Assembly (NCBI GenBank): GCA_016720585.1
Contig: JADKKH010000005.1
Location: 372,001 to 436,000 of the forward strand
Source: Chitinophagaceae bacterium
Lineage (GTDB): Bacteria > Bacteroidota > Bacteroidia > Chitinophagales > Chitinophagaceae
Length of the DNA stretch: 64,000 nucleotides
Direction: 5' to 3'
Below, one piece after another: positions 28,530 through 38,303 of the stretch. Positions within the stretch are counted from its first letter, which is position 1. Each line of letters starts with the position of its first letter. The notes beneath the pieces are model-generated. The model was not told the DNA's origin and did no database searches. It saw only the letters and a program-made list of their open reading frames with translations. The translations under genes were made by a program, and so were the position numbers.

Positions 28530-29159
28530 TCAGATCAGGCCCTTCTCCAAAGCATACCTTGTAAGATCCGCATTGGAATGCATATTCATTTTGTACATTA
28601 TACGGGAACGATAAGTGCTGACGGTAGTTGCACTTAATGACAAATGCTCACTTATTTCAGTAATAGATTTACCTGAAGACAAAAGTTTAAACACATCAAA
28701 CTCCCTGTCTGAAAGACTTTCATGCATCAGGTGGGAAGCACCAGTCTCAAAGGCATCGGCGAGTTTTTCTGCTATAGCCGGAGTAATAAATTTTCTCCCC
28801 GACCTGACTGTTTCAATGGCTTTTACAATATCATCATGAATAGTTTCCTTTCCGAGGAAACCTGAAGCCCCGGCTTTCAATACGCGTAACGCATACTGAT
28901 CCTCCGGATACATACTCATGATAAGCACGGGTAGTTTGGGTGAGAATTGTTTTATCTGGCCTAAAGCATCCAATCCGCTGCGGCCCGGCATGCTCATATC
29001 GCAAATAACAACATCCCAATCCTGATCCATTACTTTTTTTATAAGATCTTCAGCATCGCCTGCTTCTCCTATCTGGGATGTTGAATAATGCTCCTCCAGA
29101 ATTTGTTTCAGCCCCCTGCGGACTATCGCATGATCATCTGCTATTAAAATCCGGATCAT
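28530..29159 (-). CDS. LuxR/NarL-family response regulator
   Basis: 209 residues. The receiver domain covers 1-120 (IADDHAIVRRGLKQI, phosphoacceptor in VVICDMSMPGRSG, Lys in GFLGKET). A LuxR-type helix-turn-helix follows at about 145-209 (LSDREFDVFKLLSSGKSITE then LSATTVSTYRSRIMYKMN). This is one of only two regulators in the cluster able to bind DNA. Its start lies 6 bp after the stop of the 1487-residue HisKA_3 kinase, its likely cognate partner. The promoter it controls is not evident. Confidence 0.92.
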   Translation of the reverse strand: MIRILIADDHAIVRRGLKQILEEHYSTSQIGEAGDAEDLIKKVMDQDWDVVICDMSMPGRSGLDALGQIKQFSPKLPVLIMSMYPEDQYALRVLKAGASGFLGKETIHDDIVKAIETVRSGRKFITPAIAEKLADAFETGASHLMHESLSDREFDVFKLLSSGKSITEISEHLSLSATTVSTYRSRIMYKMNMHSNADLTRYALEKGLI

Positions 29160-29165
29160 ATCCTG

Positions 29166-32100
29166 TTAAATTTTGTTGCTGTCAACTAAAGGGATTTTTA
29201 CTATTACCCTTGTACCTTTACCTGGTTTGCTGAATATCTCGTACGTACCACCTATCATAGCTGTTCTTTCCCTCATCCCCAATATACCCAAAGTTTTTTT
29301 AGCAGCGGTTTTTTGTTTATCAAAACCCACGCCTTCGTCAGCAATTGATAAAACAATTAAATTATTTTCCTGCTTCAGTGACACTGTTACTTTTTGGGTC
29401 CCGGAATGGCGGGCTACATTAGTCAGTGATTCCTGGAAGATTCTGAATAAACCCATTTTTATTGTTTCAGGAAGTTTCAGTTCGGCATCTTCAAATTTAA
29501 AATGTGTCTTGATGTCAAACCGTTTTTCAAATTCGGATAACTGCCATTCCATAGCGGCTGTAAGTCCCAGGTCATCGAGTAAACTGGGTCGTAGCTCCGA
29601 TGAAATACGGCGTACTGTTTTAACGGTGTCATCAAGCATTAAAAGCAATTCACTGATTCTTGTTTTTACAGATTCATCTTTTATCCCCAATTTATTATTT
29701 ATCCAGGATATATCCATTTTCATAACAGTAAGTTGCTGACCCAGCTCATCATGAATTTCACGGGCAATATGGGCCCGCTCTTCTTCCCTTATATTTTGTA
29801 AGTGCTCTGTTAGTTTACGAATCGATTTATAAGATTCTTCCAGTTCCTGTTCTGCTTTTTTACGGTCAGAAATGTCAATGCCTGTAACCACCAGGCATTG
29901 TTTGCCTTCATAGATGATCTGTCGTGTAATAAAATAGAAGGGTATCTTTTTCCCGTCTTTGGTGAGGGGGGTAGCTTCAAAGGTGTTTGTTCCTTCAGTG
30001 AATATCTTGTTTATACTTTCATTTATATTTCCCATTTCCACATCATTGTAAAAGGGAATAACAGGTTTAAGCTTACTTATTTCCCCGGAGGTATACCCTG
30101 TAATGATTTCAAATTGTTTGTTCCATCGTAAAAATTTATTTTTGTCCCTCAGGAAAAACACACCAGGAATACTGTCAATAATCTCATTGGACAATTGTTT
30201 TTCCTTTAAGATCAGGTCCTGAGCTTTAGCTCTTTCAGTCAGGTCTCTTATCACTGAAAGAAAACGGCCATCCGGTAATTGCTGTGACCTTACCTCTGTT
30301 TCCACTATTGAACTGTCTTTTCTTCTCATCTTTCTTTGCTTAACAGTGGAATCGCCTTTCTGGAGTATATCATACCGTACCGGTTTTTTCTGTATCTCTT
30401 CCTTTGTTAAAATATCCGCCAGATACATTTGCATCAATTCCTCTTTTGAATAGCCGAGTAAATTGACAGAACCGGTATTCACATCCAGGATTTTACCTGT
30501 AGCATCATAAAGTGCAATAGCATCAACTGCCTGTTCCACCAATGTGCGGTATTTTTCTTCATTTTCCATCAACTCTTTTTGGACCGTTATTTTGTCTGTT
30601 ACATCCATAGTAACGCCAAGTAATGCCGTTATCTTTCCTGCTGCATCTTTCATTGGCACGGCATGTGTTTCCAACCACCGCCTGGTCCCTTTAAAACCTG
30701 TAATGCTGAAAAGGAGAGTGCCTGATCTTCCATTGAATACATTTTTTGTTAACCGGGAAAAGTCTTTTTTGTATTCAGTATCAATAATATCCAGGACCCG
30801 GTGGCCTTTTACCTGTTTGAGAGAATCGGCCTCAATCATTGCAAGCCCGGCAGGGTTCATGTCCAGCAATTCTCCCCGTGGGCCGAGTAGTTTGATACAT
30901 TGCGGATCGGTTTCAAAAATAATCCGCAACCTGTTTTCACTTTCAGCTACTTCCTTCTGAGCCATATATACAGGAGTCATATTTACCATGGAGCCTATCA
31001 TACGGTAAGCTTGTCCGTCCTGTTTTCGCATAATATAACCTCTGTCAAGAAAATGAAGATAAGTTCCGTCGGCTTTGGCATAACGATATTCATCTCTCCA
31101 GATATCAGCATTTCCCTGAATCGCTTTTCCAATTTTATCTTTAACCCGGCTTAAATCATCCGGATGAATCCTGTTATACCAGTCTTTTAATTCCGTGAGT
31201 TCTTTTCCCTTTCTGATTCCAAGCAGCGCATAGTAATTATCGTTCCACCACGCATTCTCATCCGTTAAATTCCAGTCCCAGACAATATCACTGGTCGCTT
31301 TTGAAATCATCTGGAACCTGGCATTGGTGTTCAGTATTTCTTCTACTGCTTTATTACGCTCTGTTATATCCCTGGCAATTACCATTACATTCCCATCAGG
31401 CATCATTTTAGAATTCAGTTCTATGTACATTTCTGACCCATCTTTTCTTCTGGCCCTGCGTTCATCATGCACAGAATTTCCTTTCCTGATGTTACCAAAA
31501 CGCAGGGGTTTAATCTTCAGGTCATCTTCGAACAGCAAATCTCTGAGTTTCAGATTTTTAATATCTCCCTTTTGATAGCCTGTAGCAACCATGAATGCAT
31601 TATTGTAATCCAGGATATTCCCTTCCAGCGAATATATGAGAATGGGGTCAGAGGCCTGCTGCACCAGGGTGCGGTATTTCTCTTCGCTTTTTTTTAGTAA
31701 TTCTTCGGTTTTTTTCCGGTCAGTAACATCACTTATTGTCCCAATTAATTTTATGGGCCGTTTATTATTATCATATTCCAGTACGCCTAATCCATGAACC
31801 CAGGCTTCTGCGCCATTATCATTCCGGACAATTTTATATTCCTTATCAAACCTCTGATGCTTTCCAACTACTTCTTCGGTAACATATGCTGACATTATTT
31901 CCCTCCAGGCAGGATGAATTAAATCCGTCCATCCTTTGAACGAACGGTCATAATTCTGGCCTATTCCAAAAATATCATCAAGAATTTTCGAACTGCTCCA
32001 TAATCCACTTGATAAATTCCAGGTGTAATTACCCAAACCTGCAATAGCCTGCGATTCTTTAAGAAGGTTTTCACTTTCCTCCAGGGCTTTTTGAGTTTTT

Positions 32101-33629
32101 TTCCTTTCAGTAATATCACGCAAAAGCGCATAATAGGATTGTTTGCCTTTTACACTGATGGATGTCAGCATCACTTCAACGGGAAATTCAGTTCCATCAG
32201 ATTTTATATGCACCCATTCAAAACGGTTATATCCCTTTTGCAATGCCTGCGCAATCATTTCTTCGGCTTTTACCGATGAAAGCCTTCCATCAGGTTGTCT
32301 TTCAGGTGAAATTTCCCAGGGTTTCCTATATAGAACATCCTGCTTGGAAGAATACCCGAAAGCAGAAACTGCCGATTGATTACAATCGGTAAACCCTGTA
32401 TCATCAAGCAACAAAATCATATCAGCAGATTCATCAAACAGCCGACGGAAGGTCTCTTCACTTTCACGCAGTGCATCTTCCGCTTTTTTCCGTTCGGTGA
32501 TATCTGCAAACGACCAAACCCTGCCAACAATATCCTGGTTAAGTATTAACGGCGTTGAATGCCGCTCAAACACACGATTATCCCTGAATTGAATTATATC
32601 AAAATCTGTTTTATCAGTTTTATACAACTCCTGCACTTTCAAAAGAAACTCTTCAGGATTTATCAGTTGGCCCAGAACATATTCAAGCAATGCCTGATCA
32701 TCTTTCTGCTCAATAAGTCCTTGCGGAATATGCCAGAGTTCTGCAAAACGATTATTGGATGTTATGATCTTCCCGTTAATATCAATGGCCAGGATTCCAT
32801 CCTTGGTAGAGTCTAATGTACCCCTCAGGTATATTTCGCTTTTACTCAGCGCTTCTTCAGCTTTAACCCGTTCGGTAATGTCCAATATCACTCCTTCAAT
32901 AATTTGCTCACCTGTTACAACGTTTTTAATCAAAGAACAACTCTCAATTATATGCACAGGTGTCCCATTCTTGTGTTTCAACTTTACATTTTTATTAATC
33001 AGTTCGCCTTTTTCCAGTAAACGGGCAATAAAATCATTCCTGTCATCAGTAGAAAAATAAAGCCCGGATGCTTTTGTTTGCAGTAATTCTGCGGGTAACC
33101 CGTAACCCAGAATATCAGCAAAAGCTTCATTATAAGTGAGGATATGTCCATCCAGTGTGGTTTGGTAGACCCCGGCAAGGTTACGTTCAATCATCGAACG
33201 ATATTTCACCTCACTTTCCCGTAACTTTTCCAGGATACTCTTTCGTTCAATACTATAAAGTATCATTTTGGTGAGCACCTTTTCATCTAAATCTTCTTTT
33301 AAAATATAGTCCTGCGCGCCCAGCGTAATGGCATCTACGGCCACGTTCATATCAGCAAGGCCGGATAAAATAATTACCGGTATTTTGCCTGCGGATTTCT
33401 TTACTGTTTTAAAAGTGTCGATACCAGAACTTTCCGGGAGGACAATATCGAGCAAAATGATATCAAATATTTCTTTCTGAAGGAAGTCAGTTGCTTTAAC
33501 CAGGTTTTCGGCAGTTCTGAGCAATTGAATCTTTAAGTCAGAGGCCGTTAACAATTCTGTTATTAAATACTGATCGCCGGGGTTATCTTCTATAATAAGA
33601 ATACGTAACCCTTTATTTAAATCCGACAT
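29166..33629 (-). CDS. Hybrid sensor kinase: receiver, nine PAS domains, HisKA_3 kinase
   Basis: 1487 residues, no membrane helix. An N-terminal receiver domain (1-130, IIEDNPGDQYLITELL, phosphoacceptor in IILLDIVLPESSG) precedes nine PAS/PAC units separated by ITERKK-like joints (approx. 140-260, 265-385, 390-510, 515-640, 645-760, 765-890, 890-1020, 1020-1140, 1140-1265). The kinase follows: HisKA_3 (ERAHIAREIHDELGQQLTVM, near 1285-1300) and HATPase (IADEGVGFD, LGILGMRERTAMIGG). The start overlaps the REC gene upstream by one base (TAATG). The receiver placed first lets another kinase set its activity, making it a possible node that receives phosphate and answers through the adjacent NarL regulator. 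Confidence 0.92.
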   Translation of the reverse strand: MSDLNKGLRILIIEDNPGDQYLITELLTASDLKIQLLRTAENLVKATDFLQKEIFDIILLDIVLPESSGIDTFKTVKKSAGKIPVIILSGLADMNVAVDAITLGAQDYILKEDLDEKVLTKMILYSIERKSILEKLRESEVKYRSMIERNLAGVYQTTLDGHILTYNEAFADILGYGLPAELLQTKASGLYFSTDDRNDFIARLLEKGELINKNVKLKHKNGTPVHIIESCSLIKNVVTGEQIIEGVILDITERVKAEEALSKSEIYLRGTLDSTKDGILAIDINGKIITSNNRFAELWHIPQGLIEQKDDQALLEYVLGQLINPEEFLLKVQELYKTDKTDFDIIQFRDNRVFERHSTPLILNQDIVGRVWSFADITERKKAEDALRESEETFRRLFDESADMILLLDDTGFTDCNQSAVSAFGYSSKQDVLYRKPWEISPERQPDGRLSSVKAEEMIAQALQKGYNRFEWVHIKSDGTEFPVEVMLTSISVKGKQSYYALLRDITERKKTQKALEESENLLKESQAIAGLGNYTWNLSSGLWSSSKILDDIFGIGQNYDRSFKGWTDLIHPAWREIMSAYVTEEVVGKHQRFDKEYKIVRNDNGAEAWVHGLGVLEYDNNKRPIKLIGTISDVTDRKKTEELLKKSEEKYRTLVQQASDPILIYSLEGNILDYNNAFMVATGYQKGDIKNLKLRDLLFEDDLKIKPLRFGNIRKGNSVHDERRARRKDGSEMYIELNSKMMPDGNVMVIARDITERNKAVEEILNTNARFQMISKATSDIVWDWNLTDENAWWNDNYYALLGIRKGKELTELKDWYNRIHPDDLSRVKDKIGKAIQGNADIWRDEYRYAKADGTYLHFLDRGYIMRKQDGQAYRMIGSMVNMTPVYMAQKEVAESENRLRIIFETDPQCIKLLGPRGELLDMNPAGLAMIEADSLKQVKGHRVLDIIDTEYKKDFSRLTKNVFNGRSGTLLFSITGFKGTRRWLETHAVPMKDAAGKITALLGVTMDVTDKITVQKELMENEEKYRTLVEQAVDAIALYDATGKILDVNTGSVNLLGYSKEELMQMYLADILTKEEIQKKPVRYDILQKGDSTVKQRKMRRKDSSIVETEVRSQQLPDGRFLSVIRDLTERAKAQDLILKEKQLSNEIIDSIPGVFFLRDKNKFLRWNKQFEIITGYTSGEISKLKPVIPFYNDVEMGNINESINKIFTEGTNTFEATPLTKDGKKIPFYFITRQIIYEGKQCLVVTGIDISDRKKAEQELEESYKSIRKLTEHLQNIREEERAHIAREIHDELGQQLTVMKMDISWINNKLGIKDESVKTRISELLLMLDDTVKTVRRISSELRPSLLDDLGLTAAMEWQLSEFEKRFDIKTHFKFEDAELKLPETIKMGLFRIFQESLTNVARHSGTQKVTVSLKQENNLIVLSIADEGVGFDKQKTAAKKTLGILGMRERTAMIGGTYEIFSKPGKGTRVIVKIPLVDSNKI

Positions 33630-34063
33630 TACGACGTAGTTTTCGGTAACTGTGCAATGGTAAACCAGAATGATTCTATTGCCTCAACTACGTTCAAAAA
33701 TTTTCCAAAATCAAGTGGTTTGGTAATAAAACAATTGGCGGATTTTTCATAACATACTGAAATATCCGACTCAGAAGACGAGGTCGTTAACATGACAACC
33801 GGTATCTTCTTAAGTTTTTCATCTTTTTTTATAAAATCCAGGACTTCGATCCCATTTAATTTGGGCATGTTGATATCCAGCAGAATTAAATGGGGTATTT
33901 TGCTATCGGCATATTGATTCTGCTTTTTCAAAAACTCAATGGCCTCTTCCCCATCTTTGACGACAGATACGTTGTTTTTCACTTTTAATTCTTTAAAGGC
34001 CTCCAGGGTAAGCAGAATATCTCCTTCGTTGTCTTCTACCAGTAAAATCTGTATTTCACTCAT
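33629..34063 (-). CDS. Single-domain response regulator (Rcp1-like)
   Basis: 144 residues. The receiver has LLVEDNEGDILLTLEAFKEL, phosphoacceptor LILLDINMPKLNGIEV and VMLTTSSSESDISVCYEKSA, the pattern of Rcp1-type regulators that pair with phytochrome-like kinases. It overlaps the start of the 1487-residue kinase by one base, so the two proteins are produced together; that kinase's own N-terminal receiver makes a relay plausible. It is a close paralogue of the next gene (34164-34598), and the pair probably arose by tandem duplication. Confidence 0.92.
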   Translation of the reverse strand: MSEIQILLVEDNEGDILLTLEAFKELKVKNNVSVVKDGEEAIEFLKKQNQYADSKIPHLILLDINMPKLNGIEVLDFIKKDEKLKKIPVVMLTTSSSESDISVCYEKSANCFITKPLDFGKFLNVVEAIESFWFTIAQLPKTTS

Positions 34064-34163
34064 GGGTACTATTTTGGATAAACTAAAGTAAACAAAGAAA
34101 CAGCCGCTTTATAGTTTAATTCATTGATATATCACACAATAAGTGTTTAACATTAAATCCATA

Positions 34164-34598
34164 TCACTTACTGCTTTTTGTATACGGTACAAATGATACG
34201 TAAAAAGCCTCTATTTCATGCATCACCTTCGTGTATTTGTCATAATCAATCGGTTTGGTAATATACCAGTTAACATGTTTATCATAACATTCGCTGATAT
34301 CTGCATCGTCTGCAGAGCAGGTCAGCATAACTACCGGTATCTCTTTAAGGTCTTTATCTTTTTTTATCAGGTCCAGTAATTCCTTTCCATCCATTCCAGG
34401 CAGATTAATATCCATTAAAATCAACTGGGGTGTCGTGGCACCGGCATAATCTCCCTGTTTTTTCAAGAAACGAAGGGCTTCTTCCCCGTCTCTTACTACA
34501 GAAATTTTATTTTCCAGCTTCATGTCCTTAAAAGCTTCTGTTGTAAGAATAATATCTCCTTCATTATCTTCTACTAATAAAATGTTCACTTCACTCAT
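34164..34598 (-). CDS. Single-domain response regulator (Rcp1-like), paralogue
   Basis: 144 residues with the same architecture as its downstream neighbour: LLVEDNEGDIILTTEAFKDM, phosphoacceptor LILMDINLPGMDGKEL, and VMLTCSADDADISECYDKHV. The pair share the YxKxxNxxITKP(L/I)D-type region, indicating recent duplication and possible division of kinase partners. It lies between the 144-residue paralogue and a soluble kinase (34628-35428) that lacks a sensor domain. Confidence 0.92.
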   Translation of the reverse strand: MSEVNILLVEDNEGDIILTTEAFKDMKLENKISVVRDGEEALRFLKKQGDYAGATTPQLILMDINLPGMDGKELLDLIKKDKDLKEIPVVMLTCSADDADISECYDKHVNWYITKPIDYDKYTKVMHEIEAFYVSFVPYTKSSK

Positions 34599-34627
34599 AG
34601 TGGTATATTTTAATAATTCAAAAAATG

Positions 34628-35428
34628 CTACAATTTTACAGGTAACGTGAAATAAAATGTACTGCCTTTGCCCACGGCCGATTCTGCCCAGATAGTACCG
34701 CCATGCAACCCGATAATTTTTTTACAAATAGCTAATCCGATCCCGGTTCCGCTGTATTTAGTCTCATCACTAAACAATCTTCTGAAAACAATAAAAATTT
34801 TTTCCGCAAAAGCCGGATCAAATCCTATCCCATTATCTTTTACAGCAAATACCCAAAAGCCCTTCCTGTCCGGCAGGCCCGCGTTTTCCTCCCTTAAAGT
34901 TATAATAATTTCCGGCATTTCGGCGCTAAAGAATTTTAACGCATTTCCAATAAGATGCTGGAATAACTGAACCATCTGCGCTTTTTTGGCCATTACCACC
35001 GGCAAATGATCCACAGTGATAAGCGCCCCTGTTTCTTCTATAGCCGGCAGGAATTTTTCTTTTACTTCCTGCATTATTACATTGAGGTCCACTTCAACAA
35101 ACTCATTAGTATCGGAACTGAGCCTTGAATATTCTAACAAATCAAATATTAAATTTTTCATTTTGGCAGCACCCATTACAGCAAATCCAATATATTGTTT
35201 GGCAGATTCATCCAGTTTGTCGCCATATTTTTTTTCAAGCAATTCCAGAAAGCCGGTTATCATCCGCAAAGGTGCCTGCAGATCATGCGATACGATATAA
35301 GTAAACTGGTTCATTTCCTTTGTCAGTTCTGCCAGTTTATTGTTCAGCAATTCCTCTTCCGGGCATTTTCCCGTTGTAACGGGTTGCCTGTTTGCAGGAT
35401 TATTATCTGTCTGTATTGGCTGTTCCAT
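34628..35428 (-). CDS. Sensorless soluble histidine kinase (phytochrome-type core)
   Basis: 266 residues: a short helical leader, HisKA (FTYIVSHDLQAPLRMITGFL, His near 50) and a HATPase domain (FAVKDNGIGFDPAFAEKIFI, YSGTGIGLAICKKIIGLHGG). There is no PAS, GAF, HAMP or membrane segment, so the input must come from a partner protein. The HDLQAP sequence and ending GKGSTFYFTLPVKL match the kinases at 35447-38293 and 38304-39461, so this looks like a trimmed paralogue. It lies directly upstream of two Rcp1-like receivers, the likely phosphate acceptors. Confidence 0.9.
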   Translation of the reverse strand: MEQPIQTDNNPANRQPVTTGKCPEEELLNNKLAELTKEMNQFTYIVSHDLQAPLRMITGFLELLEKKYGDKLDESAKQYIGFAVMGAAKMKNLIFDLLEYSRLSSDTNEFVEVDLNVIMQEVKEKFLPAIEETGALITVDHLPVVMAKKAQMVQLFQHLIGNALKFFSAEMPEIIITLREENAGLPDRKGFWVFAVKDNGIGFDPAFAEKIFIVFRRLFSDETKYSGTGIGLAICKKIIGLHGGTIWAESAVGKGSTFYFTLPVKL

Positions 35429-35446
35429 AGTTTACTTCTTTGCCGG

Positions 35447-38293
35447 TTATAGTTTAGGAATTGTAAAATGAAACGCAGTGCCTTTACCCAGTACAGATGT
35501 CATCCAGATTTTTCCCCCATGTGTTTCTACTATTTTTTTGCAGGTTACCAACCCCAGCCCCGTTCCCGGATATTCCTCCCGGCGGTGCAGCCGTTGAAAC
35601 GCATTGAATAATTTAGGCTGATCTTTTTCTGCAACACCAATACCGTTATCCTGCAAATGAAACTCCCAATAATCCGGCAGTTCGTTAACCGTAAGTGTCA
35701 CTTCAGGTACCGTGTCTTTTTTGCGGAATTTTATCCCATTACTTACCAGGTTCAGGATTAAACGGTAAAAAGCACTCTGGGTCCCTGTAACAGTTGGTAA
35801 AAATTCCGGTATATGAAGTGTCGCACCGGTATCTGCCATCACAATACTTAAATCTTTTTTCACCAGGTCCATCACCTCTGCAAAATCAACCGGTTCCTTT
35901 TTGGCTGCTTTATTGCCGGAACGCGAAAATTCGAGTAGATCTTTTATCAGTATGCTCATCCTGTCGGCACCATCCTTGGCCCGGTAAATATATGATTGCC
36001 CTTGTTCATCCAGGACATCATTGTACTTTTTGGACAGCAGTCCCAAAAATCCGCTAACCATACGTATGGGCTCCTGTAAATCATGGGCCGTTATGTTTGC
36101 AAACTGGTCAAGGTTCTGGTTCAGCTGCAATATTTCTATTTCTGCTTCTTTTCGTTCAGTAATATCCGCATTCGTACCTGTCATTCGTATGGCATTGCCT
36201 GATTGGTCTTTTAAGACCAATGCATTGCCTTTGACATAGTGTATAGCATTGTCCTTCCGGATAATACGAAACTCGGTATCATATTCTTTTTCATCATTTA
36301 ATGCCATCCGCAACTCTTCATTTACTCTTTTCAAATCATCGGGATGAACGACGGCCTCCCAAGATTCGGTTATTGATTTAGGATCACTGGGATTAACATT
36401 GTATATGCGATACATTTCCTCATCCCAAACGGTGGTGTTAGTAACTAAATCCCAATCCCAAATACCAATGCTGGTGGCATGGACGGCCAGTTGAAGGCGG
36501 TTGGACAGGCTCAGCAACTGCTCTTCCGATTTTTTCCGTTCCGTAATGTCTTCCAGTACCCCCTCAAAAAAACTTATGGCCCCCTGATCATCCCTTACAA
36601 TGCGTATGTTGGCGCTGACCCAGATAATATCTTTATTTTTTGTCAATACCTGTAACTCATAATTTTTCACCCGGTCCTGTACTAAAATCATCTCAGCCAT
36701 CTTTTTTCGCTCTACCGGATTTGCATAAATCTGGGTTCCTATATCAGTAACAGAGTCAATAAGTTCCTCAGAAGAATCATAACCAAAAATCCTGGCCATG
36801 GAAGGATTTGCCATTATGAATTTTCCATCAATGGTGCTTTGATAAATGCCATCTGCCGTATTATCGAAAATTGCCTGGAATTTATTTTGTAATAACACGA
36901 CTGCTTCCTCGGCTTTTTTTCGTTTAGTGATATCTCTAAGCGTTCCTTCAAAATACATGATTGCCCTTTTTTCATTCCTGACCGCCCTTGTGGATTCACT
37001 TATCCAAATGAGTTCACCGTTCTTTTTTATAAGTGATGATTCGAAATTCTCTATATGATCCTGACAGGCAAGTAACTCAGACATTCTTTGCCGGTCCGCC
37101 GAATTTGCATAAACCTGGGTGCCAATATCCGTAACAGAACGTAAAAGCTCTTCCTCTGATTTGTAACCAAGGATTCTTGCCATAGCAGAATTGGCCATAA
37201 TGAACTTTCCATCCATTGTACTTTGATAAATCCCCTCTGCTGTATTATCAAAAATTGCCTGAAATTTCTTTTGTGCCAGCACTAATTCCTCTTCGTTCTT
37301 TTTACGTTCGGTAATATCCTGTGTAGTACCCAACATACCCGTTGGTTTATTTTTTTCATCAAATAAAACAGTACCCTGTTCAAAGACCATCAGCTTTGTT
37401 CCATCTTTCCGAATGATCTCATGTTCAACAGCATAGTTGGCTTTACCTTCCAAAGCATCTTGTATCAGGGCCCCGGTCCTCACCTGTTCCTTTCCGGATA
37501 AATGATTTAAGTAACCCTGATAGGTTAAATCAAATGTTTTCCTGTCTTCACCAAAAAGCCGGAACTGTTCCTGGCTCCAGGTAAGCTTATTGGTAGCAAG
37601 ATCCCATTCCCAACTGCCAATTTTGGCTATACGCTGTGCTTCTTTGAATTTGATATGATTTTTAATAATTTTCAGTTGGGCTCTTCTGAATGTTCTTGCT
37701 GCAAAGAGCATCAGTATAATAAAAATCAGTAATAGAATAAGAAGGCCTGTTAAATTGTGATTGCTCCTTTTATTTATCCAGGATGTGTCTTCATTTAATT
37801 TCCCAAGTAAACTATTCTTTAATCCCTGTATTTCTTTACTTAACAGTTCCCGGATGTTTTTTTTATCCATACGCTGCATAAACTCAATGGAAGCATCAAA
37901 CCCTTTAGTTGTAAAAACCAAAATACCGCTGTCAAGATTGCCGATCCTTAATTTTAACAAAGAATCAATTGCTCCCATAATTTTTGTGTGAGCATCTGTA
38001 ATAACATTTTTTTTCAGGTTGATAATATTGCCATAACAATTTGTTTTTATATTATAAAAATTTTTCAGGTAGTTAACATCGCTTGTAAGCTGGAAACCTC
38101 TTTTATCAGATTCAATCTGAAGCAAATTAGCAGCAAGGGAGTCTGCCTGGATTAAATTCGTCTCTATTTTCAGGATCTCATTTTGCAATTTTACCTGTTT
38201 CCTGAAATTAAAAAACAAAACAGCAAAACTGCCAATTACAATCAGCAATGAAACGTAAAGAAAAAGAGATATTTGTTTTTTATATTTTTTCAT
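35447..38293 (-). CDS. Membrane PAS-sensor histidine kinase with CHASE3-like domain
   Basis: About 948 residues from ATG 38293, 10 bp after the previous stop; a longer frame to 38494 overlaps the neighbour and is rejected. Two membrane helices (about 8-28 and 178-198) flank a periplasmic CHASE3-like domain with DSLAANLLQIESDKRGFQLT. Four PAS domains follow; the second and third are near-duplicates (both KFQAIFDNTA(E/D)GIYQST, then ITDIGTQ-like VTDIGTQ). The kinase core has FANITAHDLQEPIRMVSGFL and LQDNGIGVAEKDQPK. CHASE3 is an extracytoplasmic sensor whose ligand is unknown. It is the only member of the run that clearly spans the membrane. Confidence 0.92.
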   Translation of the reverse strand: MKKYKKQISLFLYVSLLIVIGSFAVLFFNFRKQVKLQNEILKIETNLIQADSLAANLLQIESDKRGFQLTSDVNYLKNFYNIKTNCYGNIINLKKNVITDAHTKIMGAIDSLLKLRIGNLDSGILVFTTKGFDASIEFMQRMDKKNIRELLSKEIQGLKNSLLGKLNEDTSWINKRSNHNLTGLLILLLIFIILMLFAARTFRRAQLKIIKNHIKFKEAQRIAKIGSWEWDLATNKLTWSQEQFRLFGEDRKTFDLTYQGYLNHLSGKEQVRTGALIQDALEGKANYAVEHEIIRKDGTKLMVFEQGTVLFDEKNKPTGMLGTTQDITERKKNEEELVLAQKKFQAIFDNTAEGIYQSTMDGKFIMANSAMARILGYKSEEELLRSVTDIGTQVYANSADRQRMSELLACQDHIENFESSLIKKNGELIWISESTRAVRNEKRAIMYFEGTLRDITKRKKAEEAVVLLQNKFQAIFDNTADGIYQSTIDGKFIMANPSMARIFGYDSSEELIDSVTDIGTQIYANPVERKKMAEMILVQDRVKNYELQVLTKNKDIIWVSANIRIVRDDQGAISFFEGVLEDITERKKSEEQLLSLSNRLQLAVHATSIGIWDWDLVTNTTVWDEEMYRIYNVNPSDPKSITESWEAVVHPDDLKRVNEELRMALNDEKEYDTEFRIIRKDNAIHYVKGNALVLKDQSGNAIRMTGTNADITERKEAEIEILQLNQNLDQFANITAHDLQEPIRMVSGFLGLLSKKYNDVLDEQGQSYIYRAKDGADRMSILIKDLLEFSRSGNKAAKKEPVDFAEVMDLVKKDLSIVMADTGATLHIPEFLPTVTGTQSAFYRLILNLVSNGIKFRKKDTVPEVTLTVNELPDYWEFHLQDNGIGVAEKDQPKLFNAFQRLHRREEYPGTGLGLVTCKKIVETHGGKIWMTSVLGKGTAFHFTIPKL

Positions 38294-38303
38294 ACGTTTG
38301 ACT

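Noticed and set aside
34865..34877. Another CCTGCC/GGCAGG palindrome inside a kinase gene
   Set aside because: Only a 13-bp imperfect match in a conserved protein region; chance similarity is likely.
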